The position numbers were made by a program, and so were the translations under genes. Below are positions 13,355-20,895 of a DNA stretch of 22,424 bases, piece by piece. Position 1 is the stretch's first letter; every line of letters starts with the position of its first letter. A model generated the notes under the pieces. It did no database searches. It was not told the DNA's origin and saw only the letters and a program-made list of their open reading frames with translations. Source of the DNA: Microcaldota archaeon (GTDB lineage: Archaea > Micrarchaeota > Micrarchaeia > Micrarchaeales > CABMGC01); NCBI GenBank assembly GCA_028867095.1, contig JAGWHA010000009.1, positions 1-22,424 on the forward strand, written 5' to 3'.

Positions 13355-14425
13355 TTGATCAAACGAGTTTTCCAGGGCGCTGTAGACAACATCCAGATAA
13401 TGGACGAGAACGGCGAAGTCGACGCTTCTCTTTTTCCGAGCGGGCTTGATGACAGCAAGATCCTCGAGATGTACAAGTACATGTCCTTTGCGAGGGCGCT
13501 TGACGCAAAGTGCCTGAGCCTGCAAAGGCAGGGTCGAGCCGTAACCTATGCGCCACTTATCGGAGAGGAGGCAACGCAGATCGGAAGCGCGATGGCGATG
13601 CGCGCAGGGGACCTCTTTGTCCCGAACTTCAGGCAGCACGGGGTTTATCTGGTGCGTGGACTGCCTCTTGAGATAATGTTTCTTTACTGGAGGGGCTTTG
13701 AGGAGGGTGCAGCCATACCAAAGGAGGTTGGAGGATTCCCGTACATCGTCCCGGTCTCGAGCCAGATGCCACACGCGGCAGGAATCGCGTTCGCGCAGAA
13801 ATACAACAAGAAGGATGTGGCGGTTGTGGCATATGTCGGGGACGGAGGGACATCGGAGGGGGATTTCTACGAGGCCCTCAACTTCGCGGGAGTATTCAAG
13901 GTCCCAATGGTTGCGATAATAGAGAACAACCAGTGGGCGATCTCTGTCCCAAGATCCAAGCAGAGCGCTGCAGAGACCCTTGCGCAGAAGGGGTTCGGGG
14001 CAGGGATCAAGTGCGTGCAGGTGGATGGAAACGATGTTGTCGCTGTTTACAAGGCTATCAGCGAGGCGATTGCAAATGCTAAGGAGGGGCCGACCCTTGT
14101 GGAATGCGTCACGTACAGGATGAGCATGCACACAACCGCAGACGACCCAACAAAATACAGGGACCCTGCGGAGGTTGAGATATGGAAGGCGCGCGACCCC
14201 ATAGATAGGGTAAGGAAGTACCTCACAAGGAAGGCGCTTTGGACGCCCGAGTTTGAGGCGAAGATGGGGGAGGAGCAGCTAAAGGTGATTGATGAGGCGG
14301 TCGCCAAGGCGGAGACCTTCAAGCCGGACCCAAAGAGCATGTTCGAGCATGTGTACAGCTACATGCCCGAGGTATTGCAGGAAGAGCTCGACGACTCGGC
14401 TGCGAATAATTTCTGGCAGGGATGA
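13355..14425 (+). CDS. pdhA: Pyruvate dehydrogenase E1 component, alpha subunit
   Basis: With the beta subunit this thiamine-diphosphate enzyme decarboxylates pyruvate (or a branched-chain 2-oxoacid) and passes the acyl group to lipoyl-E2. The 356-residue product has IQIMDENGEV near the N terminus and SLQRQGRAVTYAPLIGEEAT (about residues 54-73). The ThDP motif runs from GDGGTSEGDFYEA to ENNQWAIS (about 162-199), and MSMHTTADDPTKYR (about 254-267) corresponds to the phosphorylation-loop region. Overall it is closest in look to Gram-positive PdhA. The start is a TTG at 13355: an in-frame stop at 13340 bars extension, and GGTG lies five bases upstream. The only later choice, ATG 13400, would cut off family-typical sequence. 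Its stop overlaps the pdhB start region. Confidence 0.9.
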   Translation: MIKRVFQGAVDNIQIMDENGEVDASLFPSGLDDSKILEMYKYMSFARALDAKCLSLQRQGRAVTYAPLIGEEATQIGSAMAMRAGDLFVPNFRQHGVYLVRGLPLEIMFLYWRGFEEGAAIPKEVGGFPYIVPVSSQMPHAAGIAFAQKYNKKDVAVVAYVGDGGTSEGDFYEALNFAGVFKVPMVAIIENNQWAISVPRSKQSAAETLAQKGFGAGIKCVQVDGNDVVAVYKAISEAIANAKEGPTLVECVTYRMSMHTTADDPTKYRDPAEVEIWKARDPIDRVRKYLTRKALWTPEFEAKMGEEQLKVIDEAVAKAETFKPDPKSMFEHVYSYMPEVLQEELDDSAANNFWQG

Positions 14426-15393
14426 TTATGAAAGTCAACATGGTTAGCGCGATAAACAATGCACTTGACCTAGCCATGCAGGAAAAGGGGGAGGTGGTTC
14501 TCCTTGGAGAGGACATCGGAAAGGATGGCGGGGTCTTCAGGGCGACAGACGGGCTGCAGGCAAAGTACGGTGAGGGAAGGGTTATGGACACACCTCTTGC
14601 AGAGTCGGTAATACTTGGCGCTTCGATAGGAATGGCAATGTCGGGACTTCATCCGGTTCCCGAGATACAGTTCGCGGGATTCATGCTGATGGGATTTGGG
14701 CAGCTTGCAAACCATGCGGCAAGATACAGGAGCCGAACCAGATCGAAGTTTGAGGTGCCGATGGTAGTTAGGACCCCGATAAGCGGAGGAGTCAGAACCC
14801 TTGAGCACCACTCGGACAGCCCGGAGGCGCTCTACTCACATCTGGGAGGGCTGATTGTGGTGATCCCGTCGACACCTTACGATGCTAAGGGGCTACTGAT
14901 AAAGGCGCTGCACATGCGCGACCCTGTCATCTTCCTTGAGCCCACAAAGCTCTACAGGCTCTTCAAGCAGGAGATACCGGACGAGATGTACGAAGTCGAG
15001 ATCGGAAAGGCAAACCTTGTAAAAGAGGGAAACGATTTGACCATAGTCACGTACGGAACAATGGTAGGGGTGGTGAACGAGGTTGTGGAGAAGAAGAACC
15101 TCTCTGCAGACGTCCTCGATTTGCGGACTATAAACCCGCTTGATGAGAAGTCCATACTTGAGAGCGTGAAGAAGACAGGAAAGGTGATCATAGTACATGA
15201 GGCGCCTCTTGGATTTGGGCCTGGGGCGGAGATTGCGGCAAGGATTGCGGAAAAGGCGATCTTCGAGCTTGATGCCCCGATAATGAGGGTGGGGTCGAGT
15301 AGCTTCCCCTATCCATTCCCTGGATACGAGAATTATTACATACCAAATGCGCTTAAGATATCAAAGGCAGTAGACAAGCTGCTTTCGGTGTGA
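14422..15393 (+). CDS. pdhB: Pyruvate dehydrogenase E1 component, beta subunit
   Basis: The beta subunit completes the two active sites of E1 and binds the E2 peripheral domain. In the 323-residue product, GEDIGKDGGVFRATDGL (about residues 28-44) is the conserved ThDP-contacting Glu region. DTPLAESVILGASIGMAMSG (about 54-73) and PEIQFAGFMLMGFGQLANHA follow. TPISGGVRTLEHHSDSPEAL (about 114-133) with VIPSTPYDAKGLL and DPVIFLEPTKLYR is close to bacterial PdhB. The transketolase C-terminal domain includes YGTMVG and LDLRTINPLDEKSI. The first ATG (14422) overlaps the pdhA stop by 4 bases; the second, 14428, is equally plausible. E2 follows after 4 bases, so translation of the three genes is tightly linked. 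Confidence 0.94.
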   Translation: MIMKVNMVSAINNALDLAMQEKGEVVLLGEDIGKDGGVFRATDGLQAKYGEGRVMDTPLAESVILGASIGMAMSGLHPVPEIQFAGFMLMGFGQLANHAARYRSRTRSKFEVPMVVRTPISGGVRTLEHHSDSPEALYSHLGGLIVVIPSTPYDAKGLLIKALHMRDPVIFLEPTKLYRLFKQEIPDEMYEVEIGKANLVKEGNDLTIVTYGTMVGVVNEVVEKKNLSADVLDLRTINPLDEKSILESVKKTGKVIIVHEAPLGFGPGAEIAARIAEKAIFELDAPIMRVGSSSFPYPFPGYENYYIPNALKISKAVDKLLSV

Positions 15394-15397
15394 TCGT

Positions 15398-16630
15398 ATG
15401 AAGGAGATTAAGTTTGTTGATGTTGGAGAGGGAATCACAGAAGGACACCTTCAGAAGTGGCTAGTCAAGGACGGCGATATTGTGAAGGAGGACCAGCCGC
15501 TGTTCCAGATAGAGACTGACAAGGCAGTGGTTAACATTCCATCCCCAATCTCCGGAATGGTGAAGATAATTGTTGGTGAGGACGCCACAGTTCACGTCGG
15601 AGACACAATCGCAACAATTGGAACTGAGCAGGAGCTGAAAGGCGTTGCAGCGGCCCCCTCTACACCGAAAGCCCAGGCAGTTCAGCAATCTCAGGCAAAG
15701 AGCGCCAAGGCAGCCACGGAAACTGCAAAGCCAAAGGAGATAATTGCAACCCCTGCAGTAAGAAAACTCGCGCGGGATATGGGGGTTGACCTTAAGGCCA
15801 TTGTGGGAACCGGGCCTGAAGGCAGAATAGTGGAAAATGACATTCGAAACATCGCACACGAGACCTCAATACAGACAAGGCCGGTTCCGAAGTACTCGGA
15901 GGTGCTTGAAAAGCAGCACTCCGATAATGTCGAAAGAGTGCCCATGAGCTACACGAGAAAGGCGATTGCAAAGAACATGGAGGCATCCTGGACGATACCG
16001 CGTGCTGTCCATATGGACATAATTGACGCAACGGCGCTCTTTGAGATAGTGCAGAGGGAGAAGCCAAAGGTGCTAAAGGAGTTCGGGACAAAGCTGACCT
16101 TCCTGCCTTACATAATAAAGGCGGTTGTCGCAGCTCTCAAGGAGAAGGAGAACGAGAGGTTCAACGCCAGCTTTGACCACGAGAAGTTTGAGATCATTCT
16201 AAAGAGATACTACAACATAGGGCTTGCCGCAGAGGCTCCTGACGGGCTCAAGGTGATCTCGATAAAGGACGCAGACAGGAAGAGCATCCTGGAGCTTGCG
16301 AAGGAGACACACGAGCTCGGGGATAAGGTGCGAAACGGCACAATCTCGCTGGAGGAGATGAGGGACAGCACGTTCACGATAACAAACATCGGCAGCCTTG
16401 GAGGCGGTTACCTCTCAGTGCCCATGATAAACTATCCTGAGGTAGCTATACTTGGAATACATCTAGTTAGGGACGCTGCGATGGTCAAGGACGGCAAGGT
16501 GGTTGTCGGGAAACAGCTGCCATTCTCGCTCTCATTCGACCACAGGGTCGTGGATGGAGCTGAGGCTGTGCACTTTGGAAACTCGCTGATAAAGTACCTA
16601 GAGGATCCGGACTTTCTGGAGATTGTCTAG
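15398..16630 (+). CDS. pdhC: Dihydrolipoamide acyltransferase, pyruvate dehydrogenase E2
   Basis: E2 forms the core of the complex and moves the acyl group from E1 to CoA. The 410-residue product has one lipoyl domain (residues 1-77), with the lipoylated Lys42 in QIETDKAVVNIPSP. An Ala/Gln/Lys-rich flexible linker spans about 80-112. The peripheral-subunit-binding domain is at 114-152 (TPAVRKLARDMGVDLKAIVG and GPEGRIVENDI). A second short linker leads to the catalytic domain at about 180-410. Its active-site motif is DHRVVDGAEA, with His382 and Asp386. Only one lipoyl domain is present, as in Gram-positive and archaeal E2. The ATG is set by GTGAT at 15390-15394, which contains the pdhB stop codon. 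A lipoate attachment or synthesis gene is needed but is not in this window. Confidence 0.94.
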   Translation: MKEIKFVDVGEGITEGHLQKWLVKDGDIVKEDQPLFQIETDKAVVNIPSPISGMVKIIVGEDATVHVGDTIATIGTEQELKGVAAAPSTPKAQAVQQSQAKSAKAATETAKPKEIIATPAVRKLARDMGVDLKAIVGTGPEGRIVENDIRNIAHETSIQTRPVPKYSEVLEKQHSDNVERVPMSYTRKAIAKNMEASWTIPRAVHMDIIDATALFEIVQREKPKVLKEFGTKLTFLPYIIKAVVAALKEKENERFNASFDHEKFEIILKRYYNIGLAAEAPDGLKVISIKDADRKSILELAKETHELGDKVRNGTISLEEMRDSTFTITNIGSLGGGYLSVPMINYPEVAILGIHLVRDAAMVKDGKVVVGKQLPFSLSFDHRVVDGAEAVHFGNSLIKYLEDPDFLEIV

Positions 16631-16663
16631 TAGAGGGCTCAAGGATGTATAATCGAAGCGCTG

Positions 16664-16677
16664 CTTTTTGCAAAAAG
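16664..16677. other. Perfect 14-base palindrome between pdhC and pyrG
   Basis: CTTTTTGCAAAAAG is its own reverse complement. It lies 33 bases after the E2 stop and just before the pyrG TATA-like AAATAAAAACT (16678-16688). It may be a weak terminator (T5) for the pdh operon or an operator at the pyrG promoter. The stem would have no loop, so a factor-binding site is as likely as an RNA hairpin. Confidence 0.35.
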
Positions 16678-16688
16678 AAATAAAAACT
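16678..16688 (+). promoter_or_regulatory. TATA element for pyrG
   Basis: AAATAAAAACT is centred about 25 bases before the pyrG ATG at 16708, consistent with a leaderless transcript. An AGGT directly touching the ATG is too close to act as a standard Shine-Dalgarno site. Confidence 0.55.
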
Positions 16689-16707
16689 AAAGCAATCAAG
16701 AAAAGGT

Positions 16708-18312
16708 ATGCAACAGCATACCAAGTATATTTTCGTCACAGGGGGCGTGATGTCGGGCCTCGGTAAGGGAGTTACCTCTTCTTCTATCGCAAAGCTGCTG
16801 CAGCTCCACAACCAGAAGGTTTCTTGTGTAAAGATTGATCCTTACCTAAACTATGATGCAGGAACGATGAACCCTGTGGCACATGGAGAGGTATTCGTGA
16901 CGGAAGACGGCGGTGAGTGCGATATGGACATAGGGAACTACGAGAGGTTCCTAAACCAGAACGTCACAAAGAGCCACAACATAACGACGGCACAGGTCTA
17001 TTCGCAGGTAATCGAGGCCGAGAGAAAGGGGGAATACCTTGGGGCCTGCGTGCAGATAATACCGCATGTGACTGATGCGATAAAGGGAAGGATCAGGAAG
17101 ATAGGAAGCGAGGAGAATCTGGATATCCTGGTTGTCGAATGTGGGGGAACGGTAGGGGACATTGAGAGCCTTCCGTTCCTCGAGGCGCTCAGGCAGATCA
17201 GGCTTGAGGAGGGGCAGGAGAACGTTTTATTTGTGCATGTGACCCTTGCGCCATCCCTTGACGTTGTCGGGGAGCAGAAGACAAAGCCCACGCAGCACAG
17301 CGTGCAGGAGCTAAGAAGGATCGGAATCCAGCCGGACGTGCTGATGGTGCGATGCTCAAGACCGCTTGAGGATTCCGTCAGAGAAAAGATCTCCCATTTC
17401 TCAAACATCACTGCGAAAGACGTGTTCTCATGCCACGACGTAGAGTCTATTCTGGTCGTTCCAAAAATGATCTACGACCAAGGGATAGTTGCTGAAATCT
17501 TCAAGAAGCTCTCCATGGAGATTCCCACAAACACGGAGGCAAACTGGAAGGGGTGGGACTCGGTTGTGGGATCGTTTAGAAAGTACGAAAAGAACGTAAA
17601 GATAGCAATGGTCGGAAAATATGTGAAGCTCGCGGACAGCTACGTGAGCGTTAATCAGGCCCTAAAGCATGCCGGTGCAAAAATCGGCAGGAACGTGAAG
17701 ATAGACTGGATAGACGCGGAGGATCTCGATGGCAATGTGGAATCACTGTCAGGCTATGAGGGGATAATAGTGCCTGGAGGATTTGGAGAGCGGGGCACGG
17801 AGGGAATGATCAAGACGGCAAACTTTGCAAGGGAAAAAAACATACCATACCTTGGAATATGCTTCGGCTTCCAGCTTGCAGCGGTCGCATTTGGAAGGTA
17901 TGTCTGCGGGCTTGAGGGTGGAAACTCGACCGAGATTGATCCTGAGACCAAGAATCCCATAATTGACCTATTGCCCGAGCAGAAAGAGGTAAAAAACAAG
18001 GGCGGCTCATTGAGGCTAGGGGCGCATGAGGTAAACATCATTGAGGATACGATCGCATTTGGAATCTACAGGACTGGTAAAATCTCAAGGAGACATCGCC
18101 ACAGATACGAGTTCAACCAGAAGCACCTGGAACTGTTTGCAAGCAAGGGTCTGGTTTTCAGCGCGCACAGCGACGGGAAGAAGAGGATGGAGGCGCTTGA
18201 GATCCCTGCGCACAAATTCTACCTTGGGGTACAGTTCCATCCGGAGTTCAGCAGCAGACCAGGATATCCGGAGGAGTGCTTTGAGGCGTTTGTAAGAGCA
18301 TCTTCGAAGTAG
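16708..18312 (+). CDS. pyrG: CTP synthase (glutamine-hydrolysing)
   Basis: CTP synthase aminates UTP to CTP using ATP and glutamine, the last step of pyrimidine nucleotide synthesis. The 534-residue product has the full two-domain layout. The N-terminal synthase domain begins KYIFVTGGVMSGLGKGVTSS (residues 5-24, P-loop). KIDPYLNYDAGTMNP, HGEVFVTEDGGECDMDIGNY and the CTP/UTP-binding VECGGTVGDIES follow. After a linker near residue 270 comes a class I glutamine amidotransferase domain, with IVPGGFGERGTEG (oxyanion glycine), the nucleophile Cys385 in GICFGFQLA, and His511/Glu513 in GVQFHPEFSSRP. Length is normal. It lies between the E2 and E3 genes of the pyruvate dehydrogenase complex but probably has its own promoter, so its position is likely incidental. 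Confidence 0.97.
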   Translation: MQQHTKYIFVTGGVMSGLGKGVTSSSIAKLLQLHNQKVSCVKIDPYLNYDAGTMNPVAHGEVFVTEDGGECDMDIGNYERFLNQNVTKSHNITTAQVYSQVIEAERKGEYLGACVQIIPHVTDAIKGRIRKIGSEENLDILVVECGGTVGDIESLPFLEALRQIRLEEGQENVLFVHVTLAPSLDVVGEQKTKPTQHSVQELRRIGIQPDVLMVRCSRPLEDSVREKISHFSNITAKDVFSCHDVESILVVPKMIYDQGIVAEIFKKLSMEIPTNTEANWKGWDSVVGSFRKYEKNVKIAMVGKYVKLADSYVSVNQALKHAGAKIGRNVKIDWIDAEDLDGNVESLSGYEGIIVPGGFGERGTEGMIKTANFAREKNIPYLGICFGFQLAAVAFGRYVCGLEGGNSTEIDPETKNPIIDLLPEQKEVKNKGGSLRLGAHEVNIIEDTIAFGIYRTGKISRRHRHRYEFNQKHLELFASKGLVFSAHSDGKKRMEALEIPAHKFYLGVQFHPEFSSRPGYPEECFEAFVRASSK

Positions 18313-18327
18313 AGCTCATCTATCCTA

Positions 18328-18337
18328 TTTTATATAA
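18328..18337 (+). promoter_or_regulatory. TATA element for the dihydrolipoamide dehydrogenase operon
   Basis: TTTTATATAA, in the 55-base gap after pyrG, is centred about 35 bases before the ATG at 18368. This leaves a leader of about 10 bases that includes TGAT at 18361-18364, three bases before the ATG. It separates lpd from pyrG transcription. Confidence 0.6.
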
Positions 18338-18367
18338 GTTTATTGCCTAGGGTTAGTTGATGATTAG

Positions 18368-19738
18368 ATGGTTATGGGCTCCCTGCCAGAACAGGTTGAT
18401 TTGGCGATAATAGGCGGAGGAGTTGGGGGATACGTTGCGGCCATACGCGCCTCCCAGCTAGGGCTAAATGTCGCCCTCGTTGAGAAGAACAAGATGGGCG
18501 GGCACTGCTTAAACTACGCCTGCATTCCCTCAAAGACCCTAATCAAGATAGCAAACACATTCTACGACGCCCAGCACTCCCAGAAGTTCGGGATAAACGT
18601 GCAGGGAGCGACGATCGATCCAAAAGTGATGCTCAAGTGGAGGACCGAGGTCTCCGCAAAGCTGGAGAACGGGGTCAACTCGCTGTGCAGCCTAAACCAA
18701 ATCGAGATTGTCAAGGGCACCGCAACATTCCTGAACTCCACAACCCTGCAGCTGACCAATGGAACCTCTCTTGATTTCAAGAAGGCGCTAATTGCAACCG
18801 GATCGGAGCCGGCATCGATTCCAGGATTCGAGTTTGTGGGAAACGTCATAGATTACAAGCAGGCGCTGAGCCTTGAGTTCATACCAAAGAGCATGGTGAT
18901 AATAGGCGCTGGCTATGTCGCTGTTGAAATAGGGACGCTTTACGCAAAGTTCGGGACGAAGGTCTCGATAGTCGCAAGGACCGACGTTCTCTCTCGATTT
19001 GACAGGGATGCGGTTGCGCTGGTCAAGGCAAGGATGCAGGAGCTGGGGGTAAAGATTTACCTTAACGCCACGCCCATTTCCCACGACCACAGCTCGGTGA
19101 CATTGGGCAGCGGAGAGAAACTTGATTCGGATCTGATAGTTGTGGCTGTCGGGCTAAAGCCTTACACTATGGGCCTTGGGCTTGAAAATACAGGGGTAAA
19201 GATTGATGCGAAGGGCTTCGTCCAAGTAGACAATCAGATGAGAACGACAGATCGGAATATTTTCGCTATAGGGGATGTCGTGGGAGAGCCCATGCTTGCG
19301 CACAAGGCAATGAGGCAGGGAGTGATAGCAGGGGAAGTTGCTGCTGGCCAAAACTCATCTTATGACAACATAGTTGTCCCTGCAGTCATCTTCTCGGACC
19401 CGGAGATTGCAATGGCAGGAAGTGTGGAACCTAAAGAGGGGATAACGATTACAAAGTTCCCGCTCAGCGCGCTTGGAAGGTCTGTCGCGCTCGACACAAC
19501 GCGTGGATTTGTAAAGATAGCTTCGGATGAGCACCAGATGGTAAAGGGAGTTGAGATAGTATCGGATGAGGCGAGCTCAATGATATCCGAGGCTGCTCTT
19601 GCGATCGAGATGGGGGCGACACTTGAGGACATTGCGGCAACCATACACCCCCACCCCACATACAGCGAGGCGATCCAGGAGGCGGCCGAGGCGGCGCTTG
19701 GGAGGCCGCTGCATTTCTTCTACCCGAAGAAGAAGTGA
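18368..19738 (+). CDS. lpdA: Dihydrolipoamide dehydrogenase (E3)
   Basis: E3 re-oxidises the dihydrolipoyl group of E2 with NAD+ as acceptor, through FAD and a redox disulfide. The 456-residue product has the FAD-binding AIIGGGVGGYVAA (residues 13-25), the redox disulfide Cys47/Cys52 in GGHCLNYACIPSKT and the NAD-binding IIGAGYVAVEIGTLYAKFG (about 178-196). The second FAD motif is NIFAIGDVVGEPMLAHKAM (about 298-316). The dimer-interface active-site pair His429/Glu434 is in HPHPTYSEAI. All key residues are present, so it is probably active. The start may be ATG 18368 or 18374; TGAT three bases upstream favours 18368. It heads a new transcript with a hydrolase and a Nudix gene, separate from E1/E2, so E3 could also serve other lipoyl enzymes. 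Confidence 0.95.
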   Translation: MVMGSLPEQVDLAIIGGGVGGYVAAIRASQLGLNVALVEKNKMGGHCLNYACIPSKTLIKIANTFYDAQHSQKFGINVQGATIDPKVMLKWRTEVSAKLENGVNSLCSLNQIEIVKGTATFLNSTTLQLTNGTSLDFKKALIATGSEPASIPGFEFVGNVIDYKQALSLEFIPKSMVIIGAGYVAVEIGTLYAKFGTKVSIVARTDVLSRFDRDAVALVKARMQELGVKIYLNATPISHDHSSVTLGSGEKLDSDLIVVAVGLKPYTMGLGLENTGVKIDAKGFVQVDNQMRTTDRNIFAIGDVVGEPMLAHKAMRQGVIAGEVAAGQNSSYDNIVVPAVIFSDPEIAMAGSVEPKEGITITKFPLSALGRSVALDTTRGFVKIASDEHQMVKGVEIVSDEASSMISEAALAIEMGATLEDIAATIHPHPTYSEAIQEAAEAALGRPLHFFYPKKK

Positions 19739-19742
19739 TAAG

Positions 19743-20480
19743 ATGGATTACGACAAGGATTTTGATGAGGGCTACACAGATTCGTCGCTTGGCAAGATTT
19801 ACTACAGAAGGCACCGCGGCGATGGGAAGAAGCTTATATTTCTGCACGGGATAGGCGGCACGACAAAGGCATGGGCGAAGCTGATGAAATTCATGCCGAA
19901 GAGCCTGGATATCTCTCTGATAGATCTTTTGGGGCACGGAAAGTCCGCTGCCCCTGAAAACGCGAGCTACACGATAAGCGAGCAGGTTCAGGTGCTGCTC
20001 GAGTTCGTCTCCGACCAAAACAACGGAAGCAGCTGCATAATAGGGCACTCTTACGGAGGGTGGATAGCGGCATACTACGCATCTTATCCGTATCCCGCGC
20101 TTAGTTTTGTGCTAGAGGATAGCGCGGGGCTTGAAGAGGAGGAAGAGGCGCTTGCAAAGAGGGACGATAGAGACCACCACAAGGAGAAGTTCATACAGAC
20201 AATGCTGATGTTCAACAACAACGAGCAGGTAATGCGAAAGATTCTTGCATCCTCGCGGTCTGAGGAGCTCACAGACGAGAGGCTTTCGATGATAAAGAGA
20301 CCGACACTGATAGTGTGGGGGGAGAATGATGATACTGTGGACCCGAAGTACGCAAAAAGCTTCAACCAGAAGATAAAGAACAGCAAATTGAAGATGATGA
20401 AGGGCGCAGGTCACGATCCGCACTACACAAATGCGGAGGAGTTCGCGAAGATAATACTCGATTTCATAGCGCAGACGTGA
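19743..20480 (+). CDS. Alpha/beta-hydrolase fold protein
   Basis: The 245-residue product is a cytosolic serine hydrolase of the alpha/beta fold, with unknown substrate. The oxyanion-hole motif HGIGGTTKAW is at about residues 35-44, and DLLGHGKSAAP is at 61-71. The nucleophile Ser103 lies in GHSYGG, the acid is probably Asp196 in WGENDDTVDP, and the base is His224 in GAGHDPHYTN. The cap is small and contains a strongly acidic run (LEEEEEALAKRDDRDHHKEK) near residues 130-149. Overall it resembles esterase or meta-cleavage-product hydrolase types. The ATG at 19743 is fixed by GTGAT (19735-19739), whose TGA is the lpd stop. The open frame runs further upstream inside lpd, but that part is an out-of-frame shadow. 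Co-transcription with lpd does not reveal the substrate. Confidence 0.88.
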   Translation: MDYDKDFDEGYTDSSLGKIYYRRHRGDGKKLIFLHGIGGTTKAWAKLMKFMPKSLDISLIDLLGHGKSAAPENASYTISEQVQVLLEFVSDQNNGSSCIIGHSYGGWIAAYYASYPYPALSFVLEDSAGLEEEEEALAKRDDRDHHKEKFIQTMLMFNNNEQVMRKILASSRSEELTDERLSMIKRPTLIVWGENDDTVDPKYAKSFNQKIKNSKLKMMKGAGHDPHYTNAEEFAKIILDFIAQT

Positions 20481-20484
20481 TGCG

Positions 20485-20895
20485 ATGGGCGGGGAGCAAA
20501 ATGTAGTAAGGGCAGGCGCAGCGGCAGTCATACAAAACGAGGAAGGCAGGGTGCTCCTCGGAAGGCGTGGAGTTTTTCCGAAGGGGATCTGGGTGTTTCC
20601 GGGTTGGGGAATAGAATACGGTGAAAGCTCGGAGCAGACTGTGATCAGGGAAATAAAGGAGGAAATAGGCCTTGAGATAAAGCCGGTGAGGCTCATCAAG
20701 GTGTTTGAGATGATACTCCCCAAGATCAACACGCACAGGATAATATTTTTCTATCTTGCCAAGGCTGTCGGAGGCGAGGTGAAACTGACAAGCGACATAG
20801 ACGAGATAAAGTGGGTCTTTCCAGAGGAGATATCAAAATTAGAAAATTTGGGGGATACAGTCATGCCAATCCTAAGCGAAAGCGGGCTTATTTGA
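20485..20895 (+). CDS. Nudix hydrolase
   Basis: Nudix enzymes cleave nucleoside diphosphates linked to another moiety, or oxidised nucleotides. The 136-residue product is a single Nudix domain. It has AGAAAVIQNEEGRVLLGRRG (about residues 10-29), then FPKGIWVFPGWGIEYGE, leading into the box EX7REUXEEXGU (E-SSEQTVI-REIKEEIGL, about 46-62). The metal-binding Glu residues of REIKEE are intact. The first glycine of the canonical box (PGG in most members) is Trp here, PGWG. The later KWVFPEEISKL is the usual strand-helix end. The start ATG 20485 has GTGAT three bases upstream, overlapping the hydrolase stop. The substrate is unknown. Its stop lies 8 bases inside the end of the convergent ankyrin-like gene. 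Confidence 0.88.
   Translation: MGGEQNVVRAGAAAVIQNEEGRVLLGRRGVFPKGIWVFPGWGIEYGESSEQTVIREIKEEIGLEIKPVRLIKVFEMILPKINTHRIIFFYLAKAVGGEVKLTSDIDEIKWVFPEEISKLENLGDTVMPILSESGLI

Noticed and set aside
13256..14131. 291-codon minus-strand open frame opposite pdhA
   Set aside because: It is the antisense of the conserved E1 alpha gene. Its length reflects codon bias of the sense gene, and its translation is Cys/His/Arg-rich with no domain.
14470..14811. Minus-strand open frame opposite pdhB
   Set aside because: Antisense shadow; composition is not protein-like and it lies wholly inside a conserved gene.
16664..16677. Bacterial-style hairpin terminator after pdhC
   Set aside because: The palindrome has no loop and no GC stem, so it is recorded only as a palindrome of unknown role.
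19599..19742. N-terminal extension of the alpha/beta hydrolase into lpd
   Set aside because: It is an Arg-rich out-of-frame reading of the conserved E3 C terminus. The GTGAT-N3-ATG signal is at 19743.
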